A stretch of DNA of 64,000 nt from AP-15 sp963700185 (GTDB lineage: Bacteria > Pseudomonadota > Alphaproteobacteria > ATCC43930 > CGMCC-115725), in the NCBI GenBank assembly GCA_963700185.1, contig CAVOWP010000020.1, positions 1 through 64,000 on the forward strand, in the 5' to 3' direction. The notes beneath the pieces were generated by a model, which saw nothing but the letters and a program-made list of their open reading frames with translations, was not told the DNA's origin and ran no database searches. This document shows, one piece after another, positions 43,759 through 52,172 of the stretch (the first letter of the stretch is position 1; every line of letters starts with the position of its first letter). The translations under genes were made by a program, and so were the position numbers.

Positions 43759-43785
43759 CCTCGATCGGCGACCCGGGCGAGCGTC

Positions 43786-44529
43786 ATGCTGCGGGTCCGC
43801 GGCCTGACAATGCGTTACCCCGACGGCAAGATGGCGCTCGTTGATTTCGATTTGAGCATCGAGGCCGGCGAGCTTGTTGTCGTGCTCGGCGGCAACGGCA
43901 GCGGCAAGACCACGCTGCTGCGTTGCATCTCACGGATGCTCTCTCCGACCGCCGGAGAAATCTGGCTCAACGACGCCAATCTGGCCGCGCTTTCGGGCGA
44001 ACGGTTGCGTCAGGCGCGCCTCCCGCTGGCGATGATCTGGCAGCAGGCCAGCCTGGTGCGGCGGCGCAGTGTGCTGAGCAACGTTGCCGCGGGCGCCCTC
44101 GGCCGCCATGGCAGTTTGTGGACGGCGCTCGGCGGCCTGCCCGCGGTCGAACGCCGCGCCGCCTATGATCATCTGAGCGCAGTCGGTCTGGCTGCGCTGG
44201 CCGGACAGCGCGCCGGCACTCTGTCGGGCGGGCAAGCGCAACGTGTCACGATTGCTCGCGCGCTCGCCCAGCGCCCGCAGGTGCTGCTCGCCGACGAGCC
44301 GGTGGCGAGCCTTGATCCCGAAGCCGCCGACGACATCATGCGCCTGTTGCGCCACCTCGCTGCGCACGAGCACCTCGCCGTATTGTGCGTGCTGCACCAG
44401 GTGGAGCTGGCCTATGGCTACGCCGACCGCGTCCTCGGCATTCGCGACGGCAGGATCGCATTCGATCGGCCGTGCGCCGAATTGTCGCGCGATGCGGTGC
44501 GTCAACTCTATCTGAGCGACGCCGCTTGA
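43786..44529 (+). CDS. phnC: PhnC-type ABC transporter ATP-binding protein
   Basis: 247 residues. Walker A GGNGSGKTTLLRCI near residue 36, Q-loop MIWQQASLV, ABC signature LSGGQAQRVTIARAL, Walker B VLLADEPVASLDPE and the switch histidine in CVLHQVELAYGYADRVLG. The order binding protein - ATPase - permease is the PhnDCE order. It drives import energised by ATP. The stop overlaps the start of the permease gene. Confidence 0.9.
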   Translation: MLRVRGLTMRYPDGKMALVDFDLSIEAGELVVVLGGNGSGKTTLLRCISRMLSPTAGEIWLNDANLAALSGERLRQARLPLAMIWQQASLVRRRSVLSNVAAGALGRHGSLWTALGGLPAVERRAAYDHLSAVGLAALAGQRAGTLSGGQAQRVTIARALAQRPQVLLADEPVASLDPEAADDIMRLLRHLAAHEHLAVLCVLHQVELAYGYADRVLGIRDGRIAFDRPCAELSRDAVRQLYLSDAA

Positions 44530-45335
44530 GCCTCGACGCGGCGGCCCCGCAGCTCGCCGAGCGCAGCTGGACCGAGGCTCTCAGCCTGGCGCTGCGTGTC
44601 GTGCTCGCGCTGGCGCTGGTGGCAATTGTTGTGCAGGCGGCGATCGTCGTCCGTGCCCGGCCGCAGGATTTGATCACTGGCGTCTACGGCATGGCCGACA
44701 TCATCCGGCGCGCGATGCCGCCCGATTTCGGCAAAATCGACATGGTGTGGTGGCCGGCGCTCGAAACCATCGACCTCGGCATTTTCGGCACTCTCGGCGG
44801 CGTCATCATGGCCCTGCCGCTCGCCATCCTCGCCGCCACAAATGTGACGCCGTCGCGCTTCCTCTATTATGCCGCGCGCGGCGTCATCGGCTTCGCCCGC
44901 GCCGTCCCCGACCTGGTCTGGGCGTTGTTGTTCGTCACCGCCGTCGGGCTTGGGCCGTTTCCCGGCGCCCTGGCGCTCTCGGTTCACTCGATCGGGATGC
45001 TCGGACGCCTGTTCGCCGAGACCATCGAGCATATGGACATGGCGCCGATCGATGCGCTGACCTTGACCGGCGCCCGCCGCGTGCAGGTCTTCACCCACGG
45101 CGTCATCCCGTCGATCCTGCCGTCGCTCCTCGGCATCGCGCTCTACCGGCTCGACGAGAACATTCGCTCGTCGCTCGTACTCGGCTTTGTCGGCGCCGGC
45201 GGCATCGGTTTCGAGCTGCTCTCGGCGATGAGCCTGTTTCAGTATCGGACGGTGTCGCTTCTGCTGATCGTCACCTTCATCATCGTGATCGCCGCCGAGC
45301 GTCTGTCGGCGCTGCTCCGCGCCCGGCTCGGGTGA
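44526..45335 (+). CDS. phnE: PhnE-type ABC transporter permease
   Basis: 269 residues from a TTG start that overlaps the ATPase stop (TTGA), the only arrangement that keeps coupling and avoids a long antisense extension. About five to six membrane helices, with the inner-membrane coupling segment ETIEHMDMAPIDALTLTGA following the permease EAA-loop pattern, and DENIRSSLVLGFVGAGGIGF typical of PhnE. It forms the channel of the importer. Upstream in-frame codons back to 44385 lie within the ATPase gene. Confidence 0.88.
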   Translation: MSLDAAAPQLAERSWTEALSLALRVVLALALVAIVVQAAIVVRARPQDLITGVYGMADIIRRAMPPDFGKIDMVWWPALETIDLGIFGTLGGVIMALPLAILAATNVTPSRFLYYAARGVIGFARAVPDLVWALLFVTAVGLGPFPGALALSVHSIGMLGRLFAETIEHMDMAPIDALTLTGARRVQVFTHGVIPSILPSLLGIALYRLDENIRSSLVLGFVGAGGIGFELLSAMSLFQYRTVSLLLIVTFIIVIAAERLSALLRARLG

Positions 45336-45404
45336 GAAAAAAAGATGACGGGGTTGGTCGGGGGTGCATAAAGTCTTTTGCCGACCAATGGAGCGCGGGC
45401 CATC

Positions 45405-46067
45405 ATGGATTTTGATCCGGCGGAGATCGCCTATGTGCCCACTACAGGCGTTCGGCGGGTGCATGAGACGCCGCTCGTCATAGCGAGCGATCATAATCTC
45501 GAAGGGTATGGATGCCTCGTCGACGCGCCGGAGAGCTTCCCGATCGAGATCGTCCGATGGCCGGCTCAAGGCTGGCGTCCCATTGACGAGAATTCGGGAG
45601 ATCAGGGCGGCGTCGCGGAAGGAGTGTTCGAGTTCTGGTGGAAAGGCGAAACTCTCTACGCCCGCAACAACGCCGTCGGCGACAGCTATCTTTTCGCCTG
45701 GAGCAACTGGCCGGAAGAGGCGGCCATCGACGGCCCGGCAAAACCGCGGCAACAGGCGCTGGTTTGGCGCGCCAATTACCATCCCGACGGGGGCCAGCTT
45801 TTCTGCCCGTTGCACGGCGAAAGTTTCGTCGTGCCGCTCGCATTGCCGGGGGACGATGTGACACCTGAGCGGTTCGTCACGTTCTGGTGTGAGGGCAGCC
45901 GCGCGCTCTACATCCATCCCAACGTCTGGCACGGGGCGATCGTACCGCTCGACGACCATGCGGAGTTGTTGGACCGCCAGGGCCGTGTCCACGCCCGTGT
46001 CTCGGTCGATTTCGCAAAGGAATTCGGCTGCTACCTCGCAGTGCCGATGCACCGGCCCGCTGCCTAA
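45405..46067 (+). CDS. AllA-like (ureidoglycolate lyase family) protein
   Basis: 220 residues from the ATG at 45405. The cupin-like ureidoglycolate lyase signature is visible in HPDGGQLFCPLHGESFVVPL, RFVTFWCEGSRALYIHPNVW and HGAIVPLDDHAEL. AllA enzymes split ureidoglycolate to glyoxylate and urea in purine degradation. This protein is longer than standard AllA (about 160-170 residues), so the substrate may differ. Its position 69 bases after the importer permease, with a molybdenum dehydrogenase divergent from it, supports a purine- or ureide-like pathway, without proof. Confidence 0.7.
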   Translation: MDFDPAEIAYVPTTGVRRVHETPLVIASDHNLEGYGCLVDAPESFPIEIVRWPAQGWRPIDENSGDQGGVAEGVFEFWWKGETLYARNNAVGDSYLFAWSNWPEEAAIDGPAKPRQQALVWRANYHPDGGQLFCPLHGESFVVPLALPGDDVTPERFVTFWCEGSRALYIHPNVWHGAIVPLDDHAELLDRQGRVHARVSVDFAKEFGCYLAVPMHRPAA

Positions 46068-46302
46068 CCACCGCGAAGCGCCATCGCGTTGGCGACCTGA
46101 AGAGTTGGCTCGAGTTCCGCCACGCACCGCAATCTAGAATTGTATGGGGCAAGGGTCGCTGCTGCATCTGCAGCAAATCTACAGCGAGAATTCTCCTTGA
46201 GGTTGTAAAGCCGAAGGGAACGCCAAAACGCCGGCGGCGCACCGCGCAGAAAAGAGCGCCCGGCATTAAACCAGGCGCAACTTTCTCACCCGGTGACCTG
46301 GA
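46068..46302. other. Intergenic region after the AllA-like gene
   Basis: No gene seen. Contains the likely transcript end of the importer operon. Confidence 0.35.
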
Positions 46303-46557
46303 CTATGAACTGGGAGTCTCCGTGTCGTACCCCGAGAAGATCGCTGACACAGTGATCGGATAAAAGCCGGCGGTTATCGATATGCCCGCCGCGGGGCTCC
46401 AAACCAACTGACCGCTTGCGCTTACGGAGAAGTACACCTGAGCCTCGGCGTCGAGAATAAATTGACCGCCGCTGGCGCCGGCATGCGAAAATTTCCCAAT
46501 CACAGTACCGGTCTTGGCCTTAGATGATACGGTGTTGGCAGATAGAATATTCGTCAA
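46303..46557 (-). CDS. Short exoprotein-like fragment (84 aa)
   Basis: Reads MTNILSANTVSSKAKTGTVI from a TTG start and continues with FSVSASGQLVWSPAAGISIT to a stop. The pattern of short beta strands with TGTVIG and ASGQLVWSPAAGI resembles one repeat of cadherin- or immunoglobulin-like domains in large secreted proteins. No signal peptide or ribosome-binding site is apparent, so it is probably a fragment of a lost gene. Confidence 0.35.
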   Translation of the reverse strand: MTNILSANTVSSKAKTGTVIGKFSHAGASGGQFILDAEAQVYFSVSASGQLVWSPAAGISITAGFYPITVSAIFSGYDTETPSS

Positions 46558-46944
46558 GATGACTCCATGGGCCTAATCCTTGGCCTCTACCACACTTGGC
46601 GTCATAAAGCCGTCTCGCCGACGATCCGGTTGTCACGCTTGCACTGGAAGCCAACGCGCAATCAGGACTGTGATGGCGACCAAAAAGCCCTAGATCGGCC
46701 GCGGCTGAACCGCCGCTCCCGTCCACTGCCGACCGCAAGATAAAGGTCAAAATGACACTCCACTGCTTCTGCAGTGAGATGCCCCGGTTGGTTGTATCTC
46801 GCCTGCAAATGCGGATGCGATCGCCGCCATCGTCTGCCCGTCGCACCCGCCCGATCGTGAGGATCTTCTCGGTTACGCGGAACGCTCCACCGGAGACCCT
46901 CAATGGTGCCGATAATCGTCGAGCAACTTATCGCCCTCGCCGGC
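46558..46944. other. Non-coding region upstream of the exoprotein fragment
   Basis: Open frames here show no family resemblance. It may be the rest of the decayed gene to which the 84-residue fragment belonged. Confidence 0.3.
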
Positions 46945-48160
46945 TCACAGCAACGAGCGCAGCAGGTCCAGATAGGCCGGCAGGGTGACAGTTCGGACGT
47001 CGTAACGGTCGATCGCAGTCTGCCGTGCCGCTGCGCGAATTCTTGTTGCCGGCGGCCTTGTTATTGGTCGCGAGTGCCGCCACAATCCGATCGGTCAGCG
47101 CTTCCACATCGAAGAAATCGACCAGGCGGCCGTTCTCTGCGTCGCCCATCACTTCCTCGACCGGCGGCGTGCGAGAGCCGACGACGAGGCAGCCAGCCGA
47201 CATCGCTTCGAGCAACGACCATGACAGCACGAACGGGTAGGTCAGATAGACGTGAATCGTCGAGATCTGCAACACGGTCAAGTAATGCTGGTAGGGAAGG
47301 TGCCCGAGAAAGTGGATGCGCCTCAGGTCGAGCCTGCCGTCCAGCTCATCGAGCATCTTGGCCCGCCAGCTGACAGCCCCTTCCGGCTGGCGTCCATAGC
47401 TGACGCCGTCATTGCCAACGATCAGCACCTGCGCCGCCGGCCGCCTTTCGAGCACCTTTGGCAGAGAACGCATGAACACGTGAAAGCCGCGATAGGGTTC
47501 GAGGTCGCGCGCGCTGTAGGTGACGATCTCGTCCGCCCGCGACAGGCAGCGGCCGCTGCCGAGCCACAGCCGCGCCGTCGGGTCGGGCCGCACCAGGCTC
47601 GTATCCACTCCTTCGTGCACGACCGTGATGCGGTCGCGGTGGCGTTTCGGGTACTGCGATCGCTGCCATTCGGTCGGGCTCTGGCCCCAATCGACTGCGT
47701 CGAGGCCGAGCAGGTTCAGCGCATTGCGCGTCCGCAGACGCATCGGCGCGTCCGGTTCCGGAGGAAATTCAGGGTCGAAATCGACGTCCGATCGGCGCGC
47801 CCGATAGAAGAATTCGAAGTAGCCGAGCAACGGGATTTGCGGCCACATATCCTTGACATAGAGAATTTCTCCCCAGCCGTTGTGGCCGATCACGATGTCC
47901 GGCACAAACCCGTCGCGGGCGAGCCATTCGCAGAGCCGCACCACCGCCAGCCCGTTCGCGACGCCGCTCTGCAACTCGCGCGTATGAGCGTGTCCGTCGC
48001 CCGGCGGCGCCGCGGGCTCGTATTCGAGCTTGCGGACACCGGCGATCTGGGCAGCCCGCGGCTGAGTGATGAAGCTGACTTCGTGCCCGCTCTGCGCCAG
48101 GTGGCGCGCGATGTGGACATATTGGCCCGGCATGTTCTGGTGGACGAACAAAAACTTCAT
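46945..48160 (-). CDS. GT4-like glycosyltransferase, C terminus frameshifted
   Basis: 404 residues after correction. The protein starts MKFLFVHQNMPGQYVHIARH and shows DIVIGHNGWGEILYVKDMW, VHEGVDTSL, VLIVGNDGVSYGRQP, the acceptor-region motif PFVLSWSLLEAMSAGCLVVG and a following SRTPPVEEVMGD with the nucleotide-sugar-binding glutamates. These are GT-B, family 4-like. Near 47057 one extra base moves the last 45 residues out of frame; corrected, the protein ends AARQTAIDRYDVRTVTLPAY and a short tail with stop at 46945. Product unknown; surface polysaccharide or glycan modification is likely. The methyltransferase gene starts 5 bases upstream on the same strand. Confidence 0.82.
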
Positions 48161-48164
48161 CGGT

Positions 48165-48758
48165 TCAGCCTCGGCCCGGCTTGGAGCCCGTGGCCCATAG
48201 ATCGAACGAGGTGCCCTGGCGCAGTGTGACCTCGATGAATCCCGCTTCGATCAGCAGCTTGTGCAAGCTTCGCGCAGTGAATCCGCTGCGGTGCGCCATG
48301 AACTGGTTGCCGCGCGCCAACGAAGCAGTATGTCCAAAGATCATGTCGAGCGCCGTGATCGGGCCGCTTTGGGAGATGTACGCGCTGTCCTCGAGCCGAT
48401 CCTCCACGACGAGCTGCGCCACCTGCTTTAGGTCCGGCAACGTCAGCAGCAGCAAGCCATGCGGCTTCAGCACCCGGAAGAACTCGGCGAGCGCCTGCGG
48501 CACTTCGTGGCGCTGCAAATGCTCGAGATTGTGGGAAGACCAAACGGCGTCGACCGAATTGGCAGCGACTGGGCCGATATCGGTGATCGAGCAGACGATG
48601 TCGGGTTGCACGGCAGGGTCGAGATCGAGCCGGATTTCGCGCCATTCGGGTCCGTGAAAATGGTGGTGCAGCTTCTGCCGCAACGGATATCCGCAGCCGA
48701 CATTCAAGACGGTCTTGGACGGGGCAGCGGTACCTTCGGACGAGCATATGTCGTGCAT
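48165..48758 (-). CDS. SAM-dependent methyltransferase (class I)
   Basis: 197 residues with SAM motif VLNVGCGYPLRQKL, the acidic second motif IRLDLDPAVQPDIVCSITD, VDAVWSSHNLEHLQRHEVPQ and VLKPHGLLLLTLPDL. This is the short Methyltransf_11-type often found in polysaccharide and glycosyltransferase clusters. It is 5 bases upstream of the glycosyltransferase and probably modifies the same glycan. Confidence 0.8.
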   Translation of the reverse strand: MHDICSSEGTAAPSKTVLNVGCGYPLRQKLHHHFHGPEWREIRLDLDPAVQPDIVCSITDIGPVAANSVDAVWSSHNLEHLQRHEVPQALAEFFRVLKPHGLLLLTLPDLKQVAQLVVEDRLEDSAYISQSGPITALDMIFGHTASLARGNQFMAHRSGFTARSLHKLLIEAGFIEVTLRQGTSFDLWATGSKPGRG

Positions 48759-48801
48759 TGTTCGGTACCGCGGCTTCGAAGCGACCGGATGGCCGCGGGT
48801 T

Positions 48802-49635
48802 TTAACGATGAGACCGTCGGATCAGGCGCACATTGAGCGCCTCCAGCGGATCGTCGGAAATCGGCGGAATACAGAGCTCGCCATTGCGGTGCGGGCCCAC
48901 GACGCCGCTTTCGAAGAAGGCGCCCTGGTAAACGACATCGAACCGCTCCGCGGCATGCGGCGTCAGACGGATCGCAAACCCGGTCAACGGAAGCCCCCGC
49001 CCACGCGTGCCGCAGAGCTTGGCATCCGTGACCCAGGGCGTCTGCCGCCCCTTCGGGCCCAACGCCTTGAATTCGATGTCGCGCGCCAGCAATGTGTCGA
49101 CCGGGCGAATGCTGAAGGCTTCGATGCGCAATTTCTTGCCGCGATTGCCGACCCAGCCTTCCCCCGGAGAGCGCCGGTCGCCGAGGCGCTCTACATGGAG
49201 CACGATCTCGCTGAGGATCTCTTCCGGCTCGTCGGCCGGGTAGCCGGCCGGATCGGGGGATCGGGGCGGCGCGCCATTCGAACGAGGTGGATCGAGCCGC
49301 CGCACGTGGATATCGGGTATGGAGATGGCCTGCGCCGGAAGACCATAGGCGGTAACGAGTACATGTGCGCCACCCGCTGGCGACTTGACGATGACTGTAC
49401 CACCCTCCCGGTCGAGCCAGCTGTCGCCGCGTCCGGAAGTGCCGATGATTTCAGCACTTCGTTCTCGCTCATTCCGTAGCGCGCAGATCTGCACCGCGGG
49501 CACTTGGAGACTGGACACCCGGCCGAGCATGCAGGGGCTCTCGCCGATTTCGAGGGCGTAGAGACCCTGCTCGAACGCCACGATATTGGCCATTGCGGAG
49601 GGCTGGTCGGATCTCTCGAGCGTCATCTCCGGCAT
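48802..49635 (-). CDS. Hypothetical protein upstream of the glycan genes
   Basis: 277 residues without signal peptide. The C-terminal 170 residues (WVGNRGKKLRIEAFSIRPVD, KGRQTPWVTDAKLCGTRGRG, LTGFAIRLTPHAAERFDVVY, GAFFESGVVGPHRNGELC) look like two beta-rich units rich in the hydrophobic-W-like pattern seen in some extracellular proteins of glycan clusters. No enzyme motif seen. It is the first of three same-strand genes ending in the glycosyltransferase. Confidence 0.65.
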   Translation of the reverse strand: MPEMTLERSDQPSAMANIVAFEQGLYALEIGESPCMLGRVSSLQVPAVQICALRNERERSAEIIGTSGRGDSWLDREGGTVIVKSPAGGAHVLVTAYGLPAQAISIPDIHVRRLDPPRSNGAPPRSPDPAGYPADEPEEILSEIVLHVERLGDRRSPGEGWVGNRGKKLRIEAFSIRPVDTLLARDIEFKALGPKGRQTPWVTDAKLCGTRGRGLPLTGFAIRLTPHAAERFDVVYQGAFFESGVVGPHRNGELCIPPISDDPLEALNVRLIRRSHR

Positions 49636-49724
49636 CGCGTCGGTCGAACTCGAAGCGGCTGGTCTGAATTGAATGGATCACGATTTTTCTCGATCTGCGG
49701 GAATGTCGTTTGACCGCCCTCAAT

Positions 49725-49890
49725 AAGAGCGATCTCCTATTAACGCGCAAACCTGACGTCTTTGTTAATTCCGCCGTGAAAAACCAAATGAACTGTTTAA
49801 CGCAAATTTGAACAAATACCTGACGAGTTCACAGTAAAATAAACTGATTTCAAAACATTTCAGCATAAGATCAAGATCAACTGTTGATGT
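49725..49890. other. AT-rich intergenic stretch
   Basis: A markedly AT-rich run (for example AAAATAAACTGATTTCAAAA) in an otherwise GC-rich region, upstream of the minus-strand hypothetical gene. It is a likely promoter region or a border of acquired DNA; no specific promoter boxes are claimed. Confidence 0.4.
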
Positions 49891-49908
49891 GCGAAGGACC
49901 TTCCGACC

Positions 49909-50151
49909 GCTGCCAGCTGGTATGAGAAGGCGGCAGAGAAAAACAACCCGGCGGCGCAAGTGACACTCGGGCTGATGCACCTTTCCGGCCGAGGCGTCGA
50001 TCGCGACACCGGCAAAGCGGCAAAACGGTTCGGCAAGGCCGCCGAGCAAGGCAATGCGCGCGAGAAAGCGACCGAACAAAGGCACGAGAGCCGCGGCAAA
50101 GCTTCGTCCGAACGCAACCCGAGCGGCAGGCGCGGAATGATGGCAAAGTGA
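49909..50151 (+). pseudogene. Sel1-repeat protein fragment
   Basis: The frame reads AASWYEKAAEKNNPAAQVTL, then GLMHLSGRGVDRDTGKAAKR, i.e. one and a half Sel1 (TPR-like) repeats, before drifting into an unconserved tail. No start codon or signal peptide precedes it. It is the leftover of a longer Sel1-repeat gene. Confidence 0.6.
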
Positions 50152-50178
50152 GGACGACTGTCTTCAGTGTAGTCGGTT

Positions 50179-50358
50179 TCAGTGCAACCGGCTGAAAACA
50201 CCGAGCACGACAAACACTGCTACCAACCAGACCAGCTCCAGCACCGTCCAGACCACGACCCGGCCCCATCCCTCTTTTTGCCGTGCGGCGAGGCGGCGGA
50301 TCTCCGCCTCGATCTCCCGGTCCCACTCCCGGGCAATGCGCTTACTCTCGCGCTCCAT
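50179..50358 (-). CDS. Small single-span membrane protein (59 aa)
   Basis: Starts MERESKRIAREWDREIEAEI; a charged helical region leads to one membrane segment (TVLELVWLVAVFVVLGVF) and a short C-terminal tail SRLH. Just under usual length cut-offs, so easily missed. It lies 10 bases after the end of the moeB-like gene on the same strand and could be co-transcribed with it. No family recognised. Confidence 0.55.
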   Translation of the reverse strand: MERESKRIAREWDREIEAEIRRLAARQKEGWGRVVVWTVLELVWLVAVFVVLGVFSRLH

Positions 50359-50367
50359 GGCAGCCTA

Positions 50368-51123
50368 TCAAGAACAGGTCGGGCAATCCGGGTCCTTGTT
50401 GATGCGGATCGAATGAAAACGGGCGCGCAGTGCGTCATAAAGCAGAAGCGTGCCGTCGAGGCTCTCGCCGAGCTGCAGGAGCTCCTTCAGCACCTCGACC
50501 GCCTGCAACGTGCCGAGCACGCCGGCGACGGCGCCGAGGATGCCGGCGGTCTCGCAGCGCGGCACGAGGTCGGGCGGCGGCGGGTCGCGGAACAGGCAGC
50601 GGTAGCAGGGGTGGCCGGGGCCGAGATAGGGCTTAAAGGTCGAGAGCTGGCCCTCGAACGGGGACAGCGCCGCCGCCACCAGAGGCTTTTCGAGTCGACA
50701 GCAAATATCCGTCAGTAGGTAGCGCGTCTCGAAGTTGTCGCTGCCGTCCGCGACGAGGTCGTAATCGCTGATCATTGCTTCGGCATTGTCCGGCCCAAGC
50801 CGCAGCGGGTGGGTTTCGACCCGCACGCCGGGGTTGACCGCGGCGAGCGTGTGCCGGGCGCTGTCGACCTTGAGCGCGCCGATACGGTCGGTCGCGTGCA
50901 CGATCTGCCGCTGCAAATTGGTCAGGTCGACCCGGTCGGCATCGGTGATGCCGAGGGTTCCGACCCCGGCGGCAGCGAGATAGAGCAGCAACGGGGAGCC
51001 GAGGCCGCCGGCGCCGACGACGAGGACGCGCGAGGACAAGAGCCGGACCTGCCCCTCCTCGCCGACTTCATCAAGGATCAGGTGGCGGGCGTAGCGCTGA
51101 AACTGCTCCTCGGTAAGCTCCAT
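50368..51123 (-). CDS. moeB: MoeB/ThiF-family sulfur-carrier adenylyltransferase
   Basis: 251 residues from MELTEEQFQRYARHLILDEV. The E1-like fold is marked by VLVVGAGGLGSPLLLYLAAA, ITDADRVDLTNLQRQIVHAT (substrate-adenylation arginines), DLVADGSDNFETRYLLTD, zinc-binding CYRC and CPTC pairs. It adenylates the C-terminal Gly-Gly of MoaD or ThiS-like sulfur carriers in molybdopterin or thiamine synthesis. There is no rhodanese domain. Upstream in-frame codons to 51309 lie in the cysK gene and are rejected. The gene is 8 bases after cysK on the same strand, which hints at shared sulfur metabolism. Confidence 0.88.
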   Translation of the reverse strand: MELTEEQFQRYARHLILDEVGEEGQVRLLSSRVLVVGAGGLGSPLLLYLAAAGVGTLGITDADRVDLTNLQRQIVHATDRIGALKVDSARHTLAAVNPGVRVETHPLRLGPDNAEAMISDYDLVADGSDNFETRYLLTDICCRLEKPLVAAALSPFEGQLSTFKPYLGPGHPCYRCLFRDPPPPDLVPRCETAGILGAVAGVLGTLQAVEVLKELLQLGESLDGTLLLYDALRARFHSIRINKDPDCPTCS

Positions 51124-51131
51124 CGGGTATC

Positions 51132-52136
51132 TCAGATGCCGTCGAAGAGAACGGTCGACAGGTACCGCTCGGCAAAATCGGGCAACACCACGACGATCGT
51201 CTTGCCCGCCATCTCGGGCCGCGCGCCGACTTCGAGAGCGGCGGCGAGCGCCGCCCCGGACGAAATCCCGACCGCGAGACCTTCGAGCCGGGCCGCCTCC
51301 CGCGCGCACTTGACGGCAGTGTCGTTGCCGATCCGGACGATCTCGTCGATCAAGCTGGTGTCGAGGACGTCGGGGATAAAACCGGCGCCGATCCCCTGGA
51401 TCCGGTGGGAGCCCGGGGGTCCGCCCGACAGCACTGCGCTATCCTCGGGCTCGACCGCGATCATCTTGAGACCGGGCTTGCGCGGCTTCAGAACCGAGCC
51501 GACGCCGGTCAACGTGCCGCCGGTCCCGACCCCGCTGACCACCACGTCGACCGCGCCGCCGGTATCTTTCCAGATCTCCTCGGCCGTCGTGCGGCGATGG
51601 ATCTCCGGGTTCGCAGGATTCTGAAACTGCTGCGGAATGAATGCGTCCGGCAACGATCCGACGATTTCCTCCGCCTTGGCGATCGCCCCGCGCATCCCTT
51701 GCGCCGCCGGGGTCAATTCGAGCTCTGCGCCGAGCAACAGCAGCATCTTGCGGCGTTCGAGCGACATGCTCTCCGGCATAGTCAGAATCAGCCGATAGCC
51801 TTTCGCGGCGCACACGAAGGCGAGTGCGATCCCGGTGTTGCCGGAGGTCGGCTCGACCAACACGGTGCCGGGCTTGAGCCGGCCGGCGGCCTCGGCGGCG
51901 GCGATCATCGAGACCCCGATGCGGTCCTTGACCGAGTCGAACGGATTGAAGAACTCGCACTTGGCCAGAATGTCAGCCTTAGCTCCGGCATCCTTCGCGA
52001 GGCGATGGATGCGGACGAGCGGGGTCGCACCGATCGTATCGGCGATGCTGTCATAGACCCGACCGCGAAATTCGGCGCTCTGCTCCCTGGTGCTGGTCGC
52101 GGTATCCATCAACTTTGCCCTTTGCTGGTTCGACAT
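51132..52136 (-). CDS. cysK: Cysteine synthase A (O-acetylserine sulfhydrylase)
   Basis: 334 residues. PLP lysine motif FFNPFDSVKDRIG, the substrate loop EPTSGNTGIALA, GVGTGGTLTGVGSVLK and GISSGAALAAAL identify CysK/CysM-type beta-elimination/replacement enzymes making cysteine from O-acetylserine and sulfide. The start at 52136 is one option; an internal ATG at 52109 is another. It lies between moeB and an Rrf2 regulator gene, so regulation by that regulator is likely. Confidence 0.93.
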   Translation of the reverse strand: MSNQQRAKLMDTATSTREQSAEFRGRVYDSIADTIGATPLVRIHRLAKDAGAKADILAKCEFFNPFDSVKDRIGVSMIAAAEAAGRLKPGTVLVEPTSGNTGIALAFVCAAKGYRLILTMPESMSLERRKMLLLLGAELELTPAAQGMRGAIAKAEEIVGSLPDAFIPQQFQNPANPEIHRRTTAEEIWKDTGGAVDVVVSGVGTGGTLTGVGSVLKPRKPGLKMIAVEPEDSAVLSGGPPGSHRIQGIGAGFIPDVLDTSLIDEIVRIGNDTAVKCAREAARLEGLAVGISSGAALAAALEVGARPEMAGKTIVVVLPDFAERYLSTVLFDGI

Positions 52137-52172
52137 TGATGTAGGCGGTTGTAATTATCTAGGTTCGCCCGT

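Noticed and set aside
42853..45335. A phosphonate degradation operon
   Set aside because: Only the importer genes are PhnDCE-like; no C-P lyase, phosphonatase or phosphite dehydrogenase gene is present in the window.
44508..46127. A 539-codon open frame on the minus strand
   Set aside because: It is antisense to phnE and the AllA-like gene and has no recognisable domain.
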